A stretch of 64,000 nt of DNA from an uncultured Methanosarcinales archaeon (lineage in GTDB: Archaea; Halobacteriota; Methanosarcinia; Methanotrichales; Methanotrichaceae). A model generated the notes under the pieces. The model saw only the letters and a program-made list of their open reading frames with translations, did no database searches and had not been told where the DNA came from. Shown here piece after piece: positions 42,665 to 50,842 of this stretch. Every line of letters begins with the position of its first letter. The stretch's first letter is position 1. The position numbers and the translations under genes are program-made. The stretch is from assembly GCA_903871465.1 (NCBI GenBank), contig CAIQHB010000016.1, forward strand, positions 1 through 64,000, written 5' to 3'.

Positions 42665-42731
42665 TTATCAAGTAGATAAAATGAGCCAATTAATATCTAA
42701 AATCTACCAGTAAAATTATGCTCCGGTTGGG
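42597..42731 (+). repeat. Right direct repeat (att-like) overlapping tRNA-Glu 3' end
   Basis: Counterpart of 35367-35500. The final 13 bases (42719-42731) belong to the tRNA gene. Confidence 0.65.
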
Positions 42732-42793
42732 ATTTGAACCCAAGTCGAAGGAGTGAGAGTCCTACATGATTGGCCGAGCTACACTACCGGAGC
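42719..42793 (-). tRNA. tRNA-Glu (CTC)
   Basis: Minus strand starts GCTCCGGTAGTGTAGCTCGG and ends CAACCGGAGCA. Acceptor stem GCTCCGG/CCGGAGC is perfect. D-loop, anticodon loop C-T-C-T-C-A-C with T33 and anticodon CTC, and T-loop GTTCAAATC are all present. Archaeal tRNA-Glu pattern; CCA is not encoded, and no intron is seen. It is the integration site of the element, and its 5' end overlaps the nth stop codon. Confidence 0.92.
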
Positions 42794-43512
42794 GCGGATT
42801 GGGGGTGGTTGTTACTATCATTTAAGGCTTTTGGCTCTGCCTGAAAGCTGTCGCAATAAATTCGCAGGGCGCACTCCCCGTGCCTGGGCCCACGCGCCCG
42901 GCAAATGAGCCTACCGTGCCTTATCATGTTCAGGTGCACGGAAAGGTACTTCTCGACCGGAACGATTCTTTCCAGAATGGTTTGCGCCTTTTCCAGCTTC
43001 ACATCTTCCGGAATCAGGCCCAGGCGTCTCGAGACGCGGTAGACGTGCGTGTCTACAGGCAGGAAAGGTAGTCCGAAGGCAAAGAGGAGAACGACGGACG
43101 CCGTCTTCGGCCCGACGCCCGGCAGGGCCAGAAGATACTGCATGGCCGCATCCTCTCCCATATCCCCCAGAAAACCGAGGTCGATCATACCCCTATCCTG
43201 CTTGATCTTGAGAAGCGTCTCCCTTATCCTGCGGGCCTTTATATCCGCCAGGCCGCCTGCCCGGATGCTCTCGGCCACGTCTTTTGTGGATGCATTGAGG
43301 AGAAGCTCATAATCAGCAAAGGCCTTCTTCAGATTGCCGAAGGCCCGCAGGCTGTTTGTATCGCTGGTGTTCTGGGAGAGTATGGTCATGACCAGCAGAT
43401 CCACGGGGTCCATTATTTCCGCCCGGGGCACGCCATATTGCTCCTCTAGAATGCGAATGCAGGCCTCGACCTTTTGCTCATCCTGTTCATTCTGTTCATC
43501 CCGTTTGTCCAT
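42784..43512 (-). CDS. nth: Endonuclease III
   Basis: 242 aa from ATG 43512 (frame open to 43578 with a TTG). Bifunctional DNA glycosylase/AP lyase for oxidised pyrimidines. The helix-hairpin-helix L-P-G-V-G-P-K-T-A-S with catalytic Lys and the catalytic Asp in P-V-D-T-H-V-Y-R are intact. The C-terminal iron-sulfur loop reads C-R-A-R-G-P-R-H-G-E-C-A-L-R-I-Y-C, that is C-x6-H-x2-C-x5-C; the second ligand of the usual four Cys is His. The stop codon lies inside the 5' end of tRNA-Glu on the same strand, so the two transcripts overlap. Confidence 0.88.
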   Translation of the reverse strand: MDKRDEQNEQDEQKVEACIRILEEQYGVPRAEIMDPVDLLVMTILSQNTSDTNSLRAFGNLKKAFADYELLLNASTKDVAESIRAGGLADIKARRIRETLLKIKQDRGMIDLGFLGDMGEDAAMQYLLALPGVGPKTASVVLLFAFGLPFLPVDTHVYRVSRRLGLIPEDVKLEKAQTILERIVPVEKYLSVHLNMIRHGRLICRARGPRHGECALRIYCDSFQAEPKALNDSNNHPQSALR

Positions 43513-43613
43513 CTCTAATGAAAATGGCGCCCATGCTTTAAAGCTTGGGACGAACGCGACTCCAACTTCAGCCAGCAAAATTATTTAACCAGAGTGATCA
43601 ACGAAATCGTTCA

Positions 43614-44858
43614 ATGGACTTTGCCGAGATCTATCCATTTCTTGTAGCCCTGCTCATAGGCACCCTCATCGGCACGGAGCGCCAGCGCAGACTGGTTGAA
43701 GATAAGGTCAGGGGCGTGGCGGGACTGCGCACCTTCGTATTGATCGCGCTCCTGGGAGCCTTATGCGCCAACCTGGCAGGCCACTACGGCCCCAACTTTG
43801 CCGTAGCCGCAGTTTTCACCTTCACAATCCTCGTGGCCGCAGGATATGCATCGGCGGCCACTTCTCTCGGCAGAATCGATTTCACAGCAGCTGTGGCAGC
43901 AGTTGTCACCTTCGCTCTGGGAATGCTGACCATCTTTCCCGACAGCATACCCCTGGCGGTGGCTCTGGCCATCATCACCACCTGGGTCCTGGCCACGCGG
44001 ACCATCACCCACCACTACGTAGAAGTTCTGAGCGAGACGGATCTGCTGGATACTCTCAAGATGGGCATAATTGCCCTGGTGATCTATCCGCTGCTTCCTG
44101 AGGCCCCCCTGGGGCCATGGGGTGTCATAAACCTCCGACAGATCTGGCTCTTCGTAATGATGGTCAGCCTGATAGGCTATGTGGGATACATCCTGATCCG
44201 CATCCTGGGCGCTGAGCGGGGCCTGAGCCTCACCGGCATCCTTGGCGGCCTTGTTTCCAGCACAGCCGTCACCTCTTCCATGGCCGCGGAGGTGAAGATG
44301 GACCGGCAGATATTGCCCGCGGCCGTCTTCGCCACGGCCATCGCGAGCTGCACCATGTTCCCCAGAATGCTCTTCCTCATCGTCGTGATCAACAAAGACC
44401 TGTTTCTGGCCCTTCTGCCGCCCCTCTTGATTATGACCGTAGTAGGCTCGGCTCTTGCCTACCTGTCTCTAAGAAAAAACCCTGCCGCCGGAAAGGACGT
44501 GAATGTGAAAGACCCCTTCCGCATCATTCCTGCGCTGAAGTTTGGCGCGTTCTTCGCTTTTGTGCTCATCATCTCCAAGCTTGCCAGCGTTTACTTTGGC
44601 GATACGGGAATTTATGCTGCCAGCATCGTCTCCGGGCTGGCTGATGTCGATGCCATAACCCTGACCATGGCCACCCTGGCCAGGTCAACCCTCGTTGGGA
44701 GCGTGGCCGCCACTTCCATCACCCTCGCCGCCATAACCAACACACTGGTAAAGCTTGCCATCGCCTATATTCTGGGTTCAAGAGAGTTCGGCAATAAGAT
44801 GGCTGCCATCCTGCTGCCAACTGTTGCGGCCGGGCTCTTGGCCTTATTCTTGTTCTGA
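43614..44858 (+). CDS. MgtC/SapB-type membrane protein with DUF4010 domain
   Basis: 414 aa from ATG 43614 (frame open upstream but not hydrophobic). Residues 1-135 match the MgtC N-terminal membrane domain: F-L-V-A-L-L-I-G-T-L-I-G-T-E-R-Q-R-R, G-V-A-G-L-R-T-F-V-L-I-A-L-L-G. The remainder is a DUF4010 membrane domain with eight or more helices and G-G-L-V-S-S-T-A-V-T-S-S-M-A. Function of the archaeal form is unknown; roles in Mg2+ homeostasis are known only for the bacterial N-terminal family. Divergent from nth. Confidence 0.85.
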   Translation: MDFAEIYPFLVALLIGTLIGTERQRRLVEDKVRGVAGLRTFVLIALLGALCANLAGHYGPNFAVAAVFTFTILVAAGYASAATSLGRIDFTAAVAAVVTFALGMLTIFPDSIPLAVALAIITTWVLATRTITHHYVEVLSETDLLDTLKMGIIALVIYPLLPEAPLGPWGVINLRQIWLFVMMVSLIGYVGYILIRILGAERGLSLTGILGGLVSSTAVTSSMAAEVKMDRQILPAAVFATAIASCTMFPRMLFLIVVINKDLFLALLPPLLIMTVVGSALAYLSLRKNPAAGKDVNVKDPFRIIPALKFGAFFAFVLIISKLASVYFGDTGIYAASIVSGLADVDAITLTMATLARSTLVGSVAATSITLAAITNTLVKLAIAYILGSREFGNKMAAILLPTVAAGLLALFLF

Positions 44859-44940
44859 AATCCAAGACACTCTAAAACCAGACGGAGTACGATTGGAGGG
44901 TGCATGAAGTTGCTGCAATTCGAAAGAAGAAAGAAAAAGA

Positions 44941-45014
44941 TGGGCCCGACGCGATTCGAACGCGTGATCCCCGCCGTGTAAGGGCGATGTCATAACCAGC
45001 TAGACCACGGGCCC
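44941..45014 (-). tRNA. tRNA-Val (TAC)
   Basis: Minus strand begins GGGCCCGTGGTCTAGCTGG and ends CGTCGGGCCCA. Acceptor GGGCCCG/CGGGCCC is perfect. The anticodon loop C-T-T-A-C-A-C gives anticodon TAC. T-arm GCGTTCGAATCGC is normal. No intron seen; CCA not encoded. Confidence 0.93.
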
Positions 45015-45057
45015 TGACCGTTTACTACCTGCTTGTCATATTAGATCTTATCGCTTA

Positions 45058-45075
45058 GCCTGCCATACAGCAGGC
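45058..45075. terminator. Hairpin downstream of the symporter gene
   Basis: GCCTGC (45058-45063) and GCAGGC (45070-45075) pair perfectly around a 6-nt loop, about 35 bp past the symporter stop at 45109. Confidence 0.35.
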
Positions 45076-45108
45076 CAAGCGCGATCTTCTCGAAGCCACC
45101 GTTAAGGA

Positions 45109-46644
45109 TCAGGCCTTGCGGTCCTTGACCCGGATGTACAAGCCGGTGCTTGTTTCGTCCAGCACCTTTTCAGAAGGCTTTTCGGTCACAAGGCTTACCA
45201 GTATCATGGCTGCTACCGATAGCGCAAATCCATAAATGCTGGGATGCATGGGCATGGGTGCTACATATCTGGCATAATAGCTGAAGGCGAGGGCTCCCAC
45301 CAGGCCCACAATCATGGACGCCAGCGCCCCTTCACGGGTAGCCCTGCGCCAGTAGAGTCCGGCAAATAGGGGCGTTACAAAGCAGGCCAGCATCACGCCT
45401 ATGGCCATCCAAATCAGCCAGGCGAGCAGGTCTGGCGGATTGGACCAGGCCAGCCACAGCGTAAGGAAGGTGGCAAGCAGTATTGCTGCGCGGCTGAGAA
45501 GAGTAATCGACTTCTCAGATGCATCCTTGTTGATGAACTGCCGGTAGACATCCCAGCTTACGTAGGTCCCGATGGTCAGCATCAGCCGATCTGTTGTTGA
45601 CATCACTGCCGACAACACTATTATGGCCACCAGAGGCGCGAAGAATCCCGGGAAGACATACTCGGAGGCTGCGATGAAGGAGTAGTCTGATGGATTGGGG
45701 ACACCCTTCGGCAGAGCTATCAGGCCCTCGTGGACCATGGACAGGGCAGCGAATCCTGTGATCTTGCACAGATACATGATCACGGCGTAGATGACGAAGG
45801 CCGCCAGCGGCGCCCATTTGAAGTACTTGATATCCCTTGCAGCCAGCACATTGTTGACCACGTGCGGAGCTGCCGCCAGCCCTAAGGTGAGCATGAAGAA
45901 GAACGAAACCAGATACTCGGGTGTCAGGAAGGCATACTTGGCGTAAGGCGGGTGCATCTGGGGATACCACAGATGAGTCATATTGACATCTATACCTGCG
46001 AGAACCGTGTTGATGTGCGTCATGCCGCCAGCGGCCTCAATGACCACCGGCCCTACGAGCAGGACACCTACCAGGATCATTATTCCCTGGACCAGAGAGG
46101 CCATGCCGATGGCGTATAGCCCTCCCAGGATGGTGTAGCCCGTGACAATGAAGGCACCGATCACCAGAGCCCACGCATAGGGTATCTTAAAGAGCCAGGA
46201 TAGAACCATGCTGATTGCGACGTACTGCCCCACCAGGTAGATTATGGAGATTAGAACGCCGATTATGGCCGACGTGCCTCGAATGCCCCGCGGACTGTAG
46301 AACCTGTGGGCAAAATAGTCTTGCACTGTCACATAACCCGTCTTGGAAGCGACAGCGTGCAGCTTCGTTCCAAAGAACAGTATGCAGACGGCAGCCGAGA
46401 GCGGAACGAATATCTGCTCCCAGATGCTGGGCCAGCCTGTAGCATAGCCTAAACCCGCGACGCCCAGAATGGTCATGCCGCTGCAGATGCTGGCTACAAT
46501 GAGAATGGTAAATGTCCAGAAGCCCAAATTCCTTCCCGCCACCAGGAAATCCTCGGAGTTCTTGATCTTCTTGGAGGCCAGAGCTCCAATGGCTATGAGG
46601 CCGACGAAATACAGGAGTATAATGATCGTGCTTACGGAATCCAT
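45109..46644 (-). CDS. Sodium:solute symporter
   Basis: 511 aa from ATG 46644, preceded by GAGGTGGTGAT; the longer frame to 46809 covers the small upstream gene and is not hydrophobic. About 13 transmembrane helices. SSS family marks: A-G-R-N-L-G-F-W near helix 2, G-L-G-Y-A-T-G-W-P, Y-I-L-G-G-L-Y-A-I-type segment (G-Y-T-I-L-G-G-L-Y-A) and A-V-M-S-T-T-D-R-L-M-L with Na+-coordinating Ser/Thr. Substrate not determined; acetate or another organic acid would fit an aceticlastic methanogen. Preceded by a 31-aa membrane peptide gene 5 bp upstream. Confidence 0.88.
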   Translation of the reverse strand: MDSVSTIIILLYFVGLIAIGALASKKIKNSEDFLVAGRNLGFWTFTILIVASICSGMTILGVAGLGYATGWPSIWEQIFVPLSAAVCILFFGTKLHAVASKTGYVTVQDYFAHRFYSPRGIRGTSAIIGVLISIIYLVGQYVAISMVLSWLFKIPYAWALVIGAFIVTGYTILGGLYAIGMASLVQGIMILVGVLLVGPVVIEAAGGMTHINTVLAGIDVNMTHLWYPQMHPPYAKYAFLTPEYLVSFFFMLTLGLAAAPHVVNNVLAARDIKYFKWAPLAAFVIYAVIMYLCKITGFAALSMVHEGLIALPKGVPNPSDYSFIAASEYVFPGFFAPLVAIIVLSAVMSTTDRLMLTIGTYVSWDVYRQFINKDASEKSITLLSRAAILLATFLTLWLAWSNPPDLLAWLIWMAIGVMLACFVTPLFAGLYWRRATREGALASMIVGLVGALAFSYYARYVAPMPMHPSIYGFALSVAAMILVSLVTEKPSEKVLDETSTGLYIRVKDRKA

Positions 46645-46649
46645 AGCTA

Positions 46650-46745
46650 TCACCACCTCAGGGCCCAGAGCAAGAGCAAAAGCGCGACAGCAACGGGCAC
46701 AATTATAATTCCGATAAATGTATCCACAGGCAAACCGATGATCAA
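46650..46745 (-). CDS. 31-aa symporter-associated membrane peptide
   Basis: TTG start at 46745 with a near-perfect AAGGAGG 7 nt upstream, stop TGA 46650-46652. The product is a single helix: I-I-G-L-P-V-D-T-F-I-G-I-I-I-V-P-V-A-V-A followed by L-L-L-L-L-W-A-L-R-W. Very short membrane peptides directly before SSS transporters are known as small accessory proteins. The excellent ribosome binding site and 5-bp spacing to the symporter argue for translation. Confidence 0.7.
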   Translation of the reverse strand: MIIGLPVDTFIGIIIVPVAVALLLLLWALRW

Positions 46746-46848
46746 ACAGAATCCTCCTTAATGGGTGGCATAGTACAAACCCGCGTCTAATAAAGCTAAC
46801 CGATCCCAAGTGAGAAACTTTTATAGTGGGCGGACCGAATTATCTGGG

Positions 46849-47667
46849 ATGAGTGAACGACTTTCTCCAACAGGTAACGATCTGAAGAGACTGTGCGACA
46901 TTGCGGCCAGGGCCGTCGTCTCCGCCATCCAAGATATGGTGGGCACATACGCCGGCGGCCAAATGGTAAAGATGGGCGCAGACGGGACTCCCACCAAGAG
47001 AATCGACCATGCGGCAGAGGATGCAGTCCTCAAAGTATTGCGCGCCTCCGGGTTGGGTTTCAGTGTTTTAAGTGAAGAGATAGGATCGGTAGAGATCGGG
47101 GAAGGGTCCGACTATTTTCTTCATCTCGATCCTCTGGACGGGACATTTAATGCCATCGCCGGAATCCCCTTTTATTCCGTCTCCATTTACATAAGCCGGG
47201 ACGATTGTCGTTTCGCCTACATCTTTGATCTGGCTCATGGCTGCAGTTATTATGCGGAAGCAGGCCGAGGCGCATATGCCGGGCCGGAGAGCCGCCTTTT
47301 TGTCTCCCAAAACACCGATTTGAAGGATTTCAGCATCTCAGCTTACACTCTGCGTCCCAACACCGCCAGAATTGCAGGCATTGGCGACCAGGTGCGCCGG
47401 ATTCGCACCTTAGGGAGCGCTTCTCTGGAGATGGCCCTCGTCGCTTCTGGAAAGCTGGATGCTTTTGTGGATCTGCGAGGTATGATGCGTGTGGTGGATG
47501 TGGCAGCAGGCAAGCTCATGATAGAGGAAGCGGGCGGCATGGTAACCGATGCCGGTGGAGATGAGCTTCAAATGGGTGCAAATATGTGGCAAAAGAAGTA
47601 TCTCATCGGCTCAAACGGCCTGCAGCATGAGGAATTGCTAGGCATCATTGGAGGTGATAGCCATTAG
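46849..47667 (+). CDS. Fructose-1,6-bisphosphatase / inositol monophosphatase family protein
   Basis: 272 aa from ATG 46849. Archaeal enzymes of this family dephosphorylate fructose 1,6-bisphosphate and inositol 1-phosphate with Mg2+. Metal-site motifs: S-E-E-I-G (about 80), L-D-P-L-D-G-T-F-N-A-I-A-G-I-P (about 94-108), and V-V-D-V-A-A-G-K-L-M-I-E-E-A-G-G near the C-terminus. The gene overlaps the NAD kinase gene; in some methanogens the two activities are fused in one protein, and here they remain separate but adjacent. Confidence 0.88.
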   Translation: MSERLSPTGNDLKRLCDIAARAVVSAIQDMVGTYAGGQMVKMGADGTPTKRIDHAAEDAVLKVLRASGLGFSVLSEEIGSVEIGEGSDYFLHLDPLDGTFNAIAGIPFYSVSIYISRDDCRFAYIFDLAHGCSYYAEAGRGAYAGPESRLFVSQNTDLKDFSISAYTLRPNTARIAGIGDQVRRIRTLGSASLEMALVASGKLDAFVDLRGMMRVVDVAAGKLMIEEAGGMVTDAGGDELQMGANMWQKKYLIGSNGLQHEELLGIIGGDSH

Positions 47668-48487
47668 GATCGGCTTTGTCTCTCGAAACCAACCGGAATC
47701 CATCCGGCTGGTGAAAGAGCTCGTCTGCCAGATCGAGTCGGAAATGAGGGGTTTGGAAATTTTAGTGGATGCGGATATCGCACCGCATGTTGGCCGGACG
47801 GCCACAACCGTCTCGGAGATGGAGCAGCAAAAGGTGGATTTCATAGTGTCGGTGGGAGGAGACGGAACCATCCTTCGCACCATTCACAAGATGGCGGACC
47901 CGGTCCCAATCCTGGGAATAAACATGGGAACGCTCGGTTTTTTGGTGGATGTCGAGCCAGAAGACGCAATCGATACTCTGAAGCATCTGATCCAGGGCTT
48001 TGATATAGATGTGCGCTCCCGGCTCAAACTGCTCTTGAACGGAGTATGCCTGCCTCGCGCCACCAATGAAATCGCTTTTCTGACAGCTAGTCCCGCCAAG
48101 ATGATTGAGTTTGAGATCATCGTGGACGGTTCGCTCATGGAGGACTTCCGGGCAGACGGCGTCATCATTGCCACCTCCACAGGTTCCACCGCCTATGCCA
48201 TGTCTGCTGGCGGTCCTATCGTAGACCCGCGAGTGGATGCCATCGTGCTCGTTCCCATGGCACCCTTCAAGCTCTCCAGCCGCCCCTGGGTGATTCCCGG
48301 AGATAGCGTGATCGAGGTCAGGCTCAAGCTGCCGGAAAAGGAAGCGCTGGTCGTGGTAGACGGCCAGAACTCGACTATGATATCGGCAAAGGATTCAGTG
48401 GTGATAAGCAAGGCCGAGACTCCGGCCAGGTTTGTGAAGGTAGACAGAGACGGATTTTACGCCAAGGTGAAGAGCAAGCTGACCTGA
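47648..48487 (+). CDS. nadK: NAD kinase
   Basis: Up to 279 aa. ATP/polyphosphate-dependent phosphorylation of NAD to NADP. G-G-D-G-T-I-L-R (about 74-81) with the catalytic Asp, N-E-I-A-F-L-T, and T-S-T-G-S-T-A-Y-A-M-S-A-G-G-P match the family. Start is uncertain: TTG 47648 and GTG 47654 fall within or before the strong GGAGGTGAT (47650-47658). ATT 47663 lies at ideal spacing, overlaps the stop of the previous gene as ATTAG, and would begin R-I-G-F-V-S-R, the normal family N-terminus. Confidence 0.9.
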   Translation: MEVIAIRIGFVSRNQPESIRLVKELVCQIESEMRGLEILVDADIAPHVGRTATTVSEMEQQKVDFIVSVGGDGTILRTIHKMADPVPILGINMGTLGFLVDVEPEDAIDTLKHLIQGFDIDVRSRLKLLLNGVCLPRATNEIAFLTASPAKMIEFEIIVDGSLMEDFRADGVIIATSTGSTAYAMSAGGPIVDPRVDAIVLVPMAPFKLSSRPWVIPGDSVIEVRLKLPEKEALVVVDGQNSTMISAKDSVVISKAETPARFVKVDRDGFYAKVKSKLT

Positions 48488-48603
48488 GTCTCGAATCAGG
48501 CCGCATATAACCCTTCAAAAGTTTGGGTAAACTATATCTTACAGGCATTATGTATGAAATATATCTAGAGTAATTGCGGGTGGTGGCCCGAGCGGAAGGT
48601 CGT

Positions 48604-49854
48604 ATGACTGAGATCGAGAACCTGGAAATGAACATCTCCCGAGTTGGCGTTCAAGAATCCCAAATGAAGTCTATGATTGACGAAGTGCATGAGCCGGTCG
48701 AGCTTGCAAAGAATGGAAAGAACTTCGTATGTTCCTGCATCGGATATTCGCCACTAATATTCATGTTCCTGCTGGCGATAATCGTTTCTATGGCAACTCC
48801 AGCCTTATGCCAGACACTTCCAGATCAAGGAATGGCTATACCACAGCCGAGTTTTGAAGGGTCGTTATCCATCCCATCCCAATTTGCCGGTGATTGGTAT
48901 TCTGTCGACGGCGGACCTGATTTACAGATTGCCTTAGCGCGCTCGAGCGTCTACCAGAACGAAGATACTTCGCTCTACCTAACAGTAACTAATATCGGCC
49001 GCGTCACATCCTTTAAGGCTGTAGCCGAGCCCGTGTTGAGCCGGCCGGATGAAATGTTTGCCGCCCAAAAGGAGCTGGGGCTTGAGGCTCTGCGATCCTC
49101 GGCTCAGGATGTATCCATCCAACTGGTTGCCGAGAACAAAAGCGCATTGAATCTGAAGCGAGAGGTGGCTTATGCCGGCTCCTTGCGAGACGGCCAGGTA
49201 TCAGCGCCCCTGGAATATCCCATTGAGGTTTATGAGAATACGGAGCCCGGCAGCTACAAGCTGTACGCCGTCGCAAATTACACCTACCAGCAAGATGTGG
49301 CAGTTAAGCCTCATAGCGATAGTCCAGAGAATCCTGATGTATTCTATTGGTATAACAATGCCCGCCAGATCATACCCCTCACACTGCACATAGAGAAGAA
49401 GAGCAAGGTTGACCTTAAGGCCCTGAATGTGTCACCAGTGAGCCTGAGTGTCGGATCGAAGAACAATGTCATCAAGATATTTATCCAAAACAATGGGAGC
49501 GATGCCGCCAAAGATCTGGTGGCCAGGCTCAGACCGGAGACCGGCCTCTATGTTGATGCGGACGAATCCCCCATATCCCAACTGCCGCCGGGCGGAAAAG
49601 CAGAACTGATCTATGAAGTGGACGTCTCGAAGGATGCAGTCGCAGGCAAACTGTACCGATTTACGCTGGAATTTGATTTCTCAGATAGCTATCGAAAGAA
49701 TCTGCACGATAGCGATTACGCCTATGTCTTCGTACAACCTAGCTTTGAAGAAATCATCCTTCAATACTGGTGGCTAATCGTGATTGCTGCTGCTTTAGTA
49801 GTTCTGGCGTTGATCTTCAGAATCAGAGGTAAGAAAAATGCTGCAGGCCAATAG
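48604..49854 (+). CDS. Exported COG1361-type protein, partner of an ABC exporter
   Basis: 416 aa from ATG 48604 (GGAAGGTC upstream). The hydrophobic segment at about 56-75 ends T-P-A-L-C-Q and acts as signal or anchor; a start at a later Met is possible. The body is made of immunoglobulin-like beta domains with N-E-D-T-S-L-Y-L-T-V-T-N-I-G and N-V-I-K-I-F-I-Q-N-N-G-S-D-A-A (NEW3/CARDB-like, as in S-layer-related COG1361), then a C-terminal helix W-W-L-I-V-I-A-A-A-L and R-G-K-K. Followed by ABC ATPase and permease genes in the same direction, an arrangement typical for these exporters. Confidence 0.7.
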   Translation: MTEIENLEMNISRVGVQESQMKSMIDEVHEPVELAKNGKNFVCSCIGYSPLIFMFLLAIIVSMATPALCQTLPDQGMAIPQPSFEGSLSIPSQFAGDWYSVDGGPDLQIALARSSVYQNEDTSLYLTVTNIGRVTSFKAVAEPVLSRPDEMFAAQKELGLEALRSSAQDVSIQLVAENKSALNLKREVAYAGSLRDGQVSAPLEYPIEVYENTEPGSYKLYAVANYTYQQDVAVKPHSDSPENPDVFYWYNNARQIIPLTLHIEKKSKVDLKALNVSPVSLSVGSKNNVIKIFIQNNGSDAAKDLVARLRPETGLYVDADESPISQLPPGGKAELIYEVDVSKDAVAGKLYRFTLEFDFSDSYRKNLHDSDYAYVFVQPSFEEIILQYWWLIVIAAALVVLALIFRIRGKKNAAGQ

Positions 49855-49902
49855 GCTTCGACGAGAGGCTGAAACTCATATGTCTCAAGCTCTGGAAGAG
49901 CC

Positions 49903-50826
49903 ATGAGCGCAGAGCTGATGCAGGAACCCACGAAAGACAAATTCGCAGTGGTCGGTCGCAATATCAGCAAGAGCTTCGATAAACTGCACGTTTTGCAGGA
50001 CCTGTCCGTCCACATTCCCAGAGGGGTTACTTACTGCCTTCTGGGACCAAACGGGTCCGGAAAGACCACCTTGATGAGGATGATAATGGGCCTGGTCAAA
50101 CTCGACTCGGGTGAGATCTATGTACTGGATGAACCACTGGACCGGATAAGCCTAGTCTATCCAAGGCTCGGGTACATGCCCCAGCAAAGGCCGCTCTATC
50201 CCGACCTTACCGTCCAGGAGAACCTGGAGTTCTATGCGGGCCTCTATGGAATTCGCGGCCAGGAACGGGCCAGGAAGATCGCGGAAGTTCTGCAGATAGT
50301 AGATCTATCCCAAACCCAAAACAGGGTTACAGGCATGCTCAGCGGAGGGATGTACCAGAGGATATCGCTCGCCTGTACCCTGATCAATAACCCCGATCTG
50401 CTCCTGCTGGACGAACCTACGGTGGGAATAGATCCCGTGACCAAGCAATCCTTCTGGGGTTACTTCCGGGAACTGGCTAAAAATGGCAAGACGGTAATAA
50501 TCACCACTCATATCATGGAAGAGGCAGAACGTTGCGATATGGTGGGGTTCATGCGCAACGGGATAATGCTGGCCGAAAGCTCTCCGGATGAGCTGAAGAA
50601 GTTTGCCGGCCTGAAGAAGCGCCTTCAAATGAAGGTAGAAGACCCGGAACATGAGATGGCAAAGCTGGTGGCAGAAGGTCTGGAGGTAAGTAGGGTTGGG
50701 GATCAGCTGGTGATTGAAGTAACCGAGGCCGGCAAGATGAGGGATATACTCGACACTGTAATGCCCGTGGACTTCAACGTCATCGAGCCAACACTGGAGG
50801 ATGCGTTCCTCAAGCTTGCCATCTGA
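49903..50826 (+). CDS. ABC transporter ATP-binding protein
   Basis: 307 aa. Complete nucleotide-binding domain: Walker A G-P-N-G-S-G-K-T-T (about 48), Q-loop Y-M-P-Q-Q-R, signature L-S-G-G-M-Y-Q-R-I-S, Walker B L-L-L-L-D-E-P-T-V-G-I-D, and the switch His in I-I-T-T-H-I-M-E. DrrA/CcmA-type with a C-terminal extension (about 235-307) ending in T-L-E-D-A-F-L-K. Works with the permease encoded 16 bp downstream. Confidence 0.92.
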   Translation: MSAELMQEPTKDKFAVVGRNISKSFDKLHVLQDLSVHIPRGVTYCLLGPNGSGKTTLMRMIMGLVKLDSGEIYVLDEPLDRISLVYPRLGYMPQQRPLYPDLTVQENLEFYAGLYGIRGQERARKIAEVLQIVDLSQTQNRVTGMLSGGMYQRISLACTLINNPDLLLLDEPTVGIDPVTKQSFWGYFRELAKNGKTVIITTHIMEEAERCDMVGFMRNGIMLAESSPDELKKFAGLKKRLQMKVEDPEHEMAKLVAEGLEVSRVGDQLVIEVTEAGKMRDILDTVMPVDFNVIEPTLEDAFLKLAI

Positions 50827-50842
50827 TATACAAGGCGGAAAT

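Larger units (their letters stand above)
35367..42731. mobile_element. Decayed integrated element at tRNA-Glu
   Basis: Bounded by a direct repeat of about 134 bp (35367-35500 and 42597-42731) whose right copy runs into the tRNA-Glu 3' end and whose left copy ends with the same TGCTCCGGTTGGG. Inside are tyrosine-integrase C-terminal fragments (41448-41522, 42155-42664), a truncated primase-polymerase, an RHH regulator, a small protein conserved-looking in the same operon, an ISL3 fragment and several membrane proteins. This is the arrangement of an archaeal plasmid or virus integrated at a tRNA gene. The integrase and primase are broken, so the element is probably immobile. Confidence 0.65.

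Noticed and set aside
48580-48603. tRNA-like GGTGGTGGCCCGAGCGGAAG string before the COG1361 gene
   Set aside because: Looks like the 5' part of a tRNA-Leu/Ser, but no anticodon or T-arm follows; it serves as the ribosome binding region of the gene.
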